Origin: an uncultured Eubacteriales bacterium
Lineage (GTDB): Bacteria > Bacillota > Clostridia > Oscillospirales > Acutalibacteraceae
DNA: 11,323 nt
Assembly: GCA_900321595.1 (NCBI GenBank)
Contig: ONWP01000020.1
Coordinates: 1 to 11,323, forward strand
Reading direction: 5' to 3'
Shown: one piece after another, positions 7,501 through 11,323 of the stretch
Numbering within the stretch: the stretch's first letter is position 1
Layout: each line of letters starts with the position of its first letter
Notes under the pieces: model-generated
What the model was told of the DNA's origin: nothing
What the model saw: the letters and a program-made list of their open reading frames with translations, nothing else
Database searches by the model: none
Position numbers and translations under genes: made by a program

Positions 7501-9640
7501 TCAGGAAGTCGTCGGTGTACAGGTTGTCAAGCACGCCGCTGACGGTCTCGGCGAGATCCATGCCCAGCGCGTCCTTGATCTGATCAGAGGCAAGCAGATT
7601 CTCCAGGATGTCGATGATCGCGTCGACCTTCTCGTCGGTCACGACGTAATCCTTGTTGCGGGAAACGTCCTTCACGCTGACCTCGCGGATGATGTCCGCG
7701 ATCTCGGCGTGGTTATACTTATAGGCGGTCAGACCCTTGGACGCGTCGAAGTTCACGAACGCGAACACGGCGGCCTGGATCTCGTCATACTTCGCGACCG
7801 TCGCGGGGTCGATGTCGAAGTGCGCCGTCCGATCCTTGAGGAACGTATAGTGATCGGGATTGAGCAGGCCGATCGCTGCGCGCAGCGCGGTGTAGTTGCC
7901 GACAGACACGTCGTCGGCGGTGTCGATCGTGTAGCCGTACTCGGCGACGAAGCCCTGATACAGGTCGTAGGCGTTGTTGATCGTCGCCTCGACGCGGTCG
8001 TTGAGCATCGCGTACACGGCGTCGATCTTCGCTTCCATGGCGGCCTCAAGATCGGTGAGGATCTTGCCGGCGAGCACCTCGTCGTACGCCTTCAGCTCGG
8101 CGACGTAGGCCTGCAGGTCGGTGTACCAGCCGTCTCTGGCGTTGAGCACAGCGTAGAGCTGATCGGTGGTGTATTCGGGCGTGACAGGCTCAAACGCCTG
8201 GGTGTAAACGGTCTTGAACGCCTCAAAGCGAAGCTTCAGCTCGTTGACCTCAAGCAGCTTGTTGAGTCTGGCGCGCTCGGGATCAAAGGTATCGGTGACG
8301 AAGCCCTCGCCGAACACGACGTCCACGTTGGGCTGTTTGTACTGCGCCAGCGTGTTCACGTAGCCGTTGATTGCGGTGATGGCCGCGCTGACGGGCACAT
8401 CCGCGTTGTCAGTGGCCAGCACGAAGTCGTCGTCATAGGTCGCGAAGGTCGCCAGATCCGCGTCGATCACGGGCTTGACGTTCTCGCGCAGGTACGCGAT
8501 CTGGTACGCGTTCTCGATCTCCTCGTACTTGGCGTCCACCGCGTCGCGGCTCAGGATCTGATTGTCGATCTCGAAATAGGCGTACACCTCATCAATGTTG
8601 ATGGCCTTGTAGCTGTTGTAATCAGCCTTCAGGTTCTCATAGATCTCAGTCAGCGCCGCCAGATCGAACGCGCTGATGTCGGTCGCGACGTAGTCGTTGA
8701 TGCGGCCCACGATCGGCGCGAACTGCGCGATCTTCATCGCGGCCTCGACTGCGGCGATGTCATCGTCCGCGGTCGGGAAGAAGTGGTTCGCGACCAGCTT
8801 GCCGAACGCGTTCACAGCGCCGGCGCGCGCAGTGTCCAGTCCGTTGAAGGACGCGGCCAGCGCGTCGTAGCCCAGCGCGATCTTGCCGGTCAAATCAGCC
8901 GCGATCACATCCGCGTTGTCAGCAAGCGCCGTCTCGAAGGCGCGAAGCGCGCTGATATCGACGCCGGTCGTCGCGTAGCCGTCGCTGCGGCCGCTGATCG
9001 CCGCGTAATAATACGTGGTGGTCGTCTGGCTGCAGCCGCTGCCGCTCGTCACACTATAGGAGCGGCGCGCGTGACTGATCTGATAGGAATAGGTCGCGGC
9101 GTTCTCGATCTCATCCAGCGTCGCGTACCGGGTCAGCGAATCAAGCTGTGTGACGGTCACCTTGATCGTCGGCACGGAAACGCTGTTCTGATTCGTGTTG
9201 TTTGACGCGGAAACAGTCTGGTTGCCGCCCAGATAGTTGAGCACACCCGCCGCGCCATACGCGCCGTAATCCGTACCCATGCGGCTCTGGATGGCGTTTT
9301 TGATCGCGTCACGCACCTGCGAGGACGTACGGTAGCCGTTGTTGTATTCATTCTGGCTGCCGCCGGTGCTCACATGCGCGTAATCACAGAAAACCGCATA
9401 ATACGCCTGCGCGGCCTTCGCAACGTCGCCGGTCGTATCGGAGACCGTGACGGTGTTCGTACCGCTGAACGTCGCGTTCTTCACATTGTCGCTGCGAAGC
9501 GCGTCCGCGAGCGCGTTCAGATGCGCATCCGTCGAGCTGCCCTCAGCGTAGGACGGGACGGCCGCAATGCTGAATACGGAAAACGCCATCAGCAGAGATA
9601 GGAATACGCTCAAGATTTTGGTGGATCTTGTTTTTTTCAA
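4577..9640 (-). CDS. Very large secreted protein of unknown function with internal duplication (1687 aa)
   Basis: I do not recognise a characterised family. The start is TTG at 9640, with AGGAAAGG ending 10 bases upstream; no in-frame ATG or GTG precedes it, and the signal peptide begins immediately (KK-T-R, hydrophobic core to about residue 27, probable cleavage after SYA at 32). An N-terminal region (about 33-215) includes TGDVAKAAQAYYAVFCDYAH and a Thr/Tyr-rich segment. Residues about 215-680 look helical and acidic. From about 690 to 1640 there are two diverged repeat units, with an acidic Pro/Glu-rich linker (about 1030-1047) inside the first. The last 20 residues form a basic/hydrophobic tail (LRKMVLLIRNTFKTIFGMA). 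There is no LPXTG, SLH, dockerin or membrane-spanning C terminus, so it is released or held by an unknown mechanism. It is monocistronic, with its own terminator. An adhesin, glycan-binding or structural surface role is possible but is a guess. Confidence 0.93.
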   Translation of the reverse strand: MKKTRSTKILSVFLSLLMAFSVFSIAAVPSYAEGSSTDAHLNALADALRSDNVKNATFSGTNTVTVSDTTGDVAKAAQAYYAVFCDYAHVSTGGSQNEYNNGYRTSSQVRDAIKNAIQSRMGTDYGAYGAAGVLNYLGGNQTVSASNNTNQNSVSVPTIKVTVTQLDSLTRYATLDEIENAATYSYQISHARRSYSVTSGSGCSQTTTTYYYAAISGRSDGYATTGVDISALRAFETALADNADVIAADLTGKIALGYDALAASFNGLDTARAGAVNAFGKLVANHFFPTADDDIAAVEAAMKIAQFAPIVGRINDYVATDISAFDLAALTEIYENLKADYNSYKAINIDEVYAYFEIDNQILSRDAVDAKYEEIENAYQIAYLRENVKPVIDADLATFATYDDDFVLATDNADVPVSAAITAINGYVNTLAQYKQPNVDVVFGEGFVTDTFDPERARLNKLLEVNELKLRFEAFKTVYTQAFEPVTPEYTTDQLYAVLNARDGWYTDLQAYVAELKAYDEVLAGKILTDLEAAMEAKIDAVYAMLNDRVEATINNAYDLYQGFVAEYGYTIDTADDVSVGNYTALRAAIGLLNPDHYTFLKDRTAHFDIDPATVAKYDEIQAAVFAFVNFDASKGLTAYKYNHAEIADIIREVSVKDVSRNKDYVVTDEKVDAIIDILENLLASDQIKDALGMDLAETVSGVLDNLYTDDFLNTLVQYVYPMVTKEFAKVWADLPATTHVDDPVSVDISLKLDNLPTALSKMGIELLPKLLAGNVGAYPEVAAALNAVPNTATVDKEADEWIVNPWENENIYDAETGKLTLAWGITDKESFLNAASAALSGLEELLLALLANKTTEIGPVKVGTGSGSYCIASITVDPINLFMNFGGNPGYNNMLAPILVALGAESVPNGNTLDSTRKLLENGLIEPLEGVLDKFAAAPLDFILKALPNLAFALHMGLVEPLFSQLKTSIAYHADAHYTVSVGADPGDIKNAIADALDVNIGEMLDISSLGIDFSSLNGLLNSIIGLLTKPDEEPAEGEEPAAPALTLPAIDEEKLSMLGTDVEWIPGYRTASPFAGVEGHGSDYARIVVGNRADVFMAVLDYLMRGIRDNDLLNSILDFINSSKAEDEAKVELSESIQTIIDNVIANNPDSIAAVVELIFPQRYDMPEKINWITEGNIEQEDYDYWDEYAASVGQSFWTKDKAEYLQAHLEDFTDDVITLFSENLGGAENLGDAVNYLLANLYKADTLNSLAGSLKDLVGGIELPEAIANMGLLEQIGLDLNAWDNMSFSFADGDKAAFKAGLIEILKPLTPVLNFILAEKDIELTLLDSINVKALGYDGYSYGLIPLLEAVGADGIKTPAELQADPENIVKNIIDPVFSLLDKLGDDPLVFIEDVLPGLLYFDKVGGVQVAVNHLLTAVNVLLDTIRPIYDINLYALAEEKLGFDLRFAETDPINFLLSKIGDVIAESGIPIELDFTVESLSEKLHFTDPIKFTSKNGDEAYTIRLSEEGKADLLTTVLDYVVEDIAFGDNIDAIMKYIEENMGRSEGIRAFIGSLLKTLKHVEADQPGTGKAILFWIFFGADSITDASADFFVRYEDMDYKGIVISMLSSTADYIARAGFVMKEAYHDYSIAEYNVLTAMEEAAPAATQAVGREFGAMYQFVQMLRKMVLLIRNTFKTIFGMA
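4721..5968 (-). repeat. Protein repeat unit 2 of the large secreted protein (about residues 1225-1640)
   Basis: Boundaries are approximate. The landmarks match unit 1: ANLYKADTLNSL (from residue 1242), FSFADGDKAAFKAGLIEILKP, GYSYGLIPLLEAVGADG (from 1342), PVFSLLDKLGDDPLVFIEDVLPGLLY, and KADLLTTVLDYVVEDI (VLDY at 1521). The GY...P core is offset by 451 residues from unit 1. Identity looks low, so the duplication is old. Spacing of hydrophobic residues suggests bundles of amphipathic helices. Confidence 0.65.
6161..7573 (-). repeat. Protein repeat unit 1 of the large secreted protein (about residues 690-1160)
   Basis: Boundaries are approximate. Landmarks in order: DNLYTDDFLNTL (from residue 705), LAWGITDKESFLNAASAALSG, GYNNMLAPILVALGAES (from 891), PLEGVLDKFAAAPLDFILKALPNLAF, and RADVFMAVLDYLMRGI (VLDY at 1101). 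The same landmarks recur in the same order in unit 2. This copy has extra sequence: about 86 residues between the NLY and GY landmarks, and about 31 between GY and VLDY that include the Pro/Glu-rich linker. Similarity is visible only at the protein level. Confidence 0.65.
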
Positions 9641-9681
9641 GAGATCACAACCTTTCCTGATAATAAAACTTATTTCTTAAA

Positions 9682-9701
9682 CAGACCGGATCCCGGGTCT
9701 G
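9682..9701. repeat. Inverted repeat in the divergent intergenic region
   Basis: CAGACC and GGTCTG pair across an 8-base centre (GGATCCCG). The dyad lies about 41 bases upstream of the large gene's TTG and about 22 bases upstream of the -35 box of the divergent Lgt-like gene. It could be a shared operator or a hairpin in the leader of the large gene. I see no convincing promoter for the large gene here (only weak candidates such as TTGATC at 9706-9701 on the minus strand), so its role is open. Confidence 0.35.
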
Positions 9702-9723
9702 ATCAAGCCGAAATGAATGCGGG

Positions 9724-9751
9724 TTGACTTTTCAGTCAGCATTTGTATAAT
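9724..9751 (+). promoter_or_regulatory. Sigma-70/sigma-A type promoter of the Lgt-like gene
   Basis: TTGACT at 9724-9729, a 16-base spacer and a perfect TATAAT at 9746-9751. Transcription should start near 9758, leaving a leader of about 30 bases before the ATG at 9789. This rules out the longer reading frame that would begin at 9717, because that codon lies upstream of the promoter. Confidence 0.88.
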
Positions 9752-9774
9752 GAAAAACGGGAATCATCTGGAAA

Positions 9775-9780
9775 AGGAGG
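9775..9780 (+). promoter_or_regulatory. Ribosome binding site of the Lgt-like gene
   Basis: Perfect AGGAGG followed by an 8-base spacer (CACACCGA) and ATG. It decides the start at 9789 rather than at any upstream in-frame codon. Confidence 0.9.
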
Positions 9781-9788
9781 CACACCGA

Positions 9789-10613
9789 ATGGCAATGCAC
9801 TATATGTTCGCCGTGGGTTTCGTTCTGGCGCTGGCGCTCAGTCTCGTCACCCACTATAAGTATCGCATCTCCCGCCTGCGCGTCGCGCTGTACTCGATCA
9901 CCTTCAGCTACGGCTTTCTGGGCGCCTACCTGATGGGCAGGCTTTACGGCTCGTTCCTGGCTTCCCGCGGGGAGACGCCTGCGTCCGGGCTCGCGATGCT
10001 CGGCGCTGTGATCTTCACGCCGCTCATGGAGCTCGTCACGATCGAGGCGGAGCGGGGCGTCTGCCGTCTTCTCAACCGCGGCAGAGCAAAGAAGGAAAAA
10101 CCGCTCATCGATCTGACCCGCGTCGACAGAAAGGATACGATGGACTTCCTGGCGCCGGACGTGTTCATCGTCATGCTCTGCGGCAAGATCCAGTGTCACA
10201 TCAACGGCTGCTGCTTCGGCGTCGTCTGGCCCTGGGGCGTCTATTCCAAGACGATGTGGGCCCGGGTCTTCCCTGTCCAGCTCTTTGAAGCCGGAACGAC
10301 GGGCCTTGTGCTGATCGTCTGCTATATCATCAAACACACGCGGTTCTATCGCCGCGGCATGGCGTTCCCGCTCACGGCGGGTCTCTACTGCATCGCGCGA
10401 TTCGGCTGGGAGTTCATGCGCTATTATCCGGATTCGCTGCGGCACGCGGTTCTCGGGCTGACCGTCTGGCAGGCCTGCTGCGTCGTCGTGATCGCCGCTT
10501 CCGCCGTCTCGATCGTGCTCCTGTATAAAAGGAATCCGAGCGAACCGCTGATGACCTGCAGACAGCATCTCGTGTCGACGAAATCGAAACGCAAAACGAA
10601 AGACAGAAAGTGA
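9789..10613 (+). CDS. Lgt-like membrane protein (prolipoprotein diacylglyceryl transferase homologue, divergent active site)
   Basis: A 274-residue polytopic membrane protein related to Lgt, which transfers diacylglycerol from phosphatidylglycerol to the lipobox cysteine of prolipoproteins. Recognisable landmarks are GLAMLGAVI (67-75), GKIQCHINGCCFG (132-144), FPVQLFEA (161-168) and ARFGWEFMRYYPD (203-215), in canonical Lgt order. It differs at positions essential in E. coli Lgt: His103 aligns with Leu71, Arg143 with Lys133 and Asn146 with Cys136. The signature motif holds a CC pair, and a charged loop of about 35 residues (about 84-118) separates the first two landmarks. The C-terminal tail is strongly basic. 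The divergent promoter, perfect RBS and own terminator make it a single-gene unit. It may be an Lgt paralogue with another lipid or protein substrate, or a lineage-specific variant that still works. The superfamily is fairly sure, the activity is not. Confidence 0.78.
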   Translation: MAMHYMFAVGFVLALALSLVTHYKYRISRLRVALYSITFSYGFLGAYLMGRLYGSFLASRGETPASGLAMLGAVIFTPLMELVTIEAERGVCRLLNRGRAKKEKPLIDLTRVDRKDTMDFLAPDVFIVMLCGKIQCHINGCCFGVVWPWGVYSKTMWARVFPVQLFEAGTTGLVLIVCYIIKHTRFYRRGMAFPLTAGLYCIARFGWEFMRYYPDSLRHAVLGLTVWQACCVVVIAASAVSIVLLYKRNPSEPLMTCRQHLVSTKSKRKTKDRK

Positions 10614-10630
10614 CGGCTTCCGTTTCACGG

Positions 10631-10658
10631 GCGACGGCTCCGGCCGTCGTCTTTTTTT
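10631..10658 (+). terminator. Intrinsic terminator of the Lgt-like gene
   Basis: CGACGGC and GCCGTCG form a 7-bp GC-rich stem around a TCCG loop (with a possible G-U extension), followed by TC and seven T. It lies 17 bases after the stop codon. Confidence 0.88.
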
Positions 10659-10825
10659 GCCGTCGTCTTATTCATACTGAATTCGGACGATATGATAGGT
10701 CAGTATCAGTATACCTGATTCCGGTTGTGAAATCAACGTATATTCATAAATAACGGCGTTTCATATACGATAAATTTGTAAATTTTTCACGATTTTTATT
10801 CACAATTCATTTACTGACTATACAG
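10659..10825. other. AT-rich spacer between two convergent terminators, no gene seen
   Basis: This stretch is much richer in A+T than the flanking genes and has no open frame with an RBS. It contains a direct repeat of CAGTAT (10701-10712) and a small dyad, ATCAG-TATAC-CTGAT (10705-10719). Neither sits beside a recognisable promoter. It lies between the ends of two converging genes, so it probably acts only as a spacer. Confidence 0.5.
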
Positions 10826-10867
10826 AAAACAAAAACGCACCGTTAAATGACATTTTTAACGATGCGT
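10826..10867 (-). terminator. Intrinsic terminator of the MoaD-like/ferredoxin operon
   Basis: On the minus strand a 13-bp stem (ACGCATCGTTAAA / TTTAACGGTGCGT, one G-U pair) with a 7-base loop runs into TTTTGTTTTC. It begins about 31 bases beyond the ferredoxin stop codon. The stem is less GC-rich than the other terminators here but longer. Confidence 0.83.
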
Positions 10868-10897
10868 CTAATATTTTGCTGATAGCAGAATTACGGT

Positions 10898-11080
10898 TCA
10901 GACTTTGGACACTGCGCTGTTCGGGCAGATCAGCTCGCACTGACCGCAGTCCATGCAGGCCTCCTCGTCGATGCGGTACTTTTCCTTCATCGCGTCGACC
11001 GGCGCCGCGGCCTTTTTCGCGCAGACGAAGTGACACGCCCCGCAGCCGACGCAGCGTTCCTCGTCGATCCTGTACGCCAT
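10898..11080 (-). CDS. 2[4Fe-4S] ferredoxin, 60 residues
   Basis: A small bacterial-type ferredoxin that carries electrons in the cytoplasm at low potential. Two CxxCxxCxxxC clusters are complete: Cys10, 13, 16, 20 and Cys42, 45, 48, 52. The second has the usual following proline, but the first is followed by alanine (VCAKK). The two halves share the motif YRIDEE before each cluster (residues 3-8 and 35-40), the old gene-duplication signature of this family. The linker between clusters (AKKAAAPVDAMKEK) is longer than in the shortest clostridial ferredoxins. The start is set by AGGGAGGG 6 bases upstream of the ATG. The gene starts 15 bases after the MoaD-like stop, so the two form an operon. 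The pairing suggests it serves, or is a subunit of, a pterin-cofactor oxidoreductase such as an aldehyde:ferredoxin oxidoreductase. The partner is inferred. Confidence 0.93.
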   Translation of the reverse strand: MAYRIDEERCVGCGACHFVCAKKAAAPVDAMKEKYRIDEEACMDCGQCELICPNSAVSKV

Positions 11081-11086
11081 TGCGAT

Positions 11087-11094
11087 CCCTCCCT
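11087..11094 (-). promoter_or_regulatory. Ribosome binding site of the ferredoxin gene
   Basis: Minus strand AGGGAGGG, with a 6-base spacer (ATCGCA) before ATG. It lies entirely inside the 15-base gap after the MoaD-like stop codon, indicating a tight operon. Confidence 0.85.
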
Positions 11095-11095
11095 G

Positions 11096-11323
11096 TCAGC
11101 CGCCGGACGCCGGAGAGAGGAGCCAGACCTCGTCCCCGTCGGACAGCTTTTGCTTTGATTTGCGGCATTTCTCGCCGTTGATGTAGACCATCGCGTCCCG
11201 GAAGGAAAGCGTCATTTGCGTATCGGGATCGCGCTCGAGGATCTGCGTGTGCAGCGCCTTGAGCATATCCGACAGCGTCTGCGCCTCGACGGTCGTTTCC
11301 GCCAGATGCGTATCCATCCGGTA
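11096..11323 (-). CDS. MoaD/ThiS-like sulfur-carrier protein, C-terminal part (5' end probably outside window)
   Basis: Small beta-grasp (ubiquitin-like) protein ending in Gly-Gly (SPASGG), the C terminus that is adenylated and thiocarboxylated in MoaD and ThiS. It also shows AMVYINGEKC, matching the family's central VNG strand-turn, and LSDGDEVWLLSP, the GDEV strand just before the tail. MoaD delivers sulfur to molybdopterin, while ThiS serves thiamine synthesis. An ATG lies at 11317, but the frame stays open to the window edge (Tyr-Arg before that Met). Those residues would fit the expected first beta strand, so the true start is probably beyond 11323. Length to the ATG is 73 residues, a little short of the usual 75-90. 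Co-transcription with a ferredoxin favours a molybdenum/tungsten-pterin role, possibly next to an aldehyde:ferredoxin oxidoreductase gene, over thiamine synthesis. Confidence 0.8.
   Translation of the reverse strand, partial: YRMDTHLAETTVEAQTLSDMLKALHTQILERDPDTQMTLSFRDAMVYINGEKCRKSKQKLSDGDEVWLLSPASGG

Noticed and set aside
4502..9205. A 1567-codon open frame on the plus strand, antisense to the large secreted-protein gene
   Set aside because: Its codons are exact complements of the minus-strand codons, so it stays open simply because the real gene avoids TTA, CTA and TCA. It has no RBS, starts before the real gene's terminator hairpin, and its translation has no signal peptide or family features. 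The minus-strand product has a signal peptide, RBS and terminator.
4577..9640. Large secreted protein as a dockerin-, sortase- or SLH-anchored surface protein
   Set aside because: No duplicated calcium-binding dockerin segment, no LPXTG-hydrophobic-basic end and no SLH motif is visible in the translation.
9717..9788. Upstream extension of the Lgt-like gene to an ATG at 9717
   Set aside because: That codon lies upstream of the TTGACT/TATAAT promoter and has no RBS, whereas the ATG at 9789 follows a perfect AGGAGG.
9732..10628. A 298-codon minus-strand open frame opposite the Lgt-like gene
   Set aside because: It is highly charged with no motifs, crosses the other gene's promoter, and lies antisense to a convincing membrane protein.
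10681..10860. Possible CRISPR array or small RNA in the AT-rich spacer
   Set aside because: Repeats are limited to one 6-base direct repeat and small dyads. There is no regular repeat-spacer pattern, and no promoter-terminator pair encloses a transcript.

Overview
The window is GC-rich, with AT-rich spacers, strong AGGAGG-type ribosome binding sites, near-consensus sigma-70/sigma-A promoters and compact hairpin-plus-U-tract terminators. The gene content is a GPH sugar symporter, GH36 and GH31 glycosidases, a very large secreted helical protein, and a ferredoxin beside a MoaD-like protein. Together this suggests an anaerobic gut-type Firmicute, probably an Oscillospiraceae/Ruminococcaceae-like Clostridium relative. 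That placement is inference; no rRNA or marker gene is present.

Left part (1-4507): the 3' end of a GPH-type sugar:cation symporter gene is translationally coupled (ATGA overlap) to a cytoplasmic GH36-like alpha-galactosidase gene. It converges, across a perfect bidirectional terminator hairpin, on a minus-strand GH31 glycosidase gene with a PA14 domain inserted next to the catalytic core. The GH31 gene has its own clear promoter (TTGCAC-17-TAGAAT) and a near-perfect 14-bp palindrome over the predicted transcription start, a good operator candidate. A reasonable model is that the exported or surface GH31 trims an alpha-linked glycan, the symporter imports the product and the GH36 enzyme cleaves alpha-galactosides inside the cell.

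Middle (4508-9640): one minus-strand gene encodes a 1687-residue secreted protein that starts at TTG and has a classic signal peptide. I recognise no catalytic family. Its C-terminal 1000 residues contain a diverged internal duplication whose conserved core is offset by about 451 residues. It ends in a short basic/hydrophobic tail with no sortase motif or dockerin. The very long open frame on the opposite strand is a codon-register shadow.

Right part (9641-11323): a divergent plus-strand gene with a textbook promoter and RBS encodes an Lgt-like membrane protein. Its residues at three positions essential in E. coli Lgt (His103, Arg143, Asn146) are changed, and it carries an NGCCFG motif. After its terminator comes an AT-rich spacer without genes. 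Then a minus-strand pair follows: a MoaD/ThiS-like sulfur carrier ending in Gly-Gly (running off the window edge) and a 60-residue 2[4Fe-4S] ferredoxin, closed by its own terminator. That pairing points to a pterin-cofactor (tungsten/molybdenum) oxidoreductase locus just outside the window.
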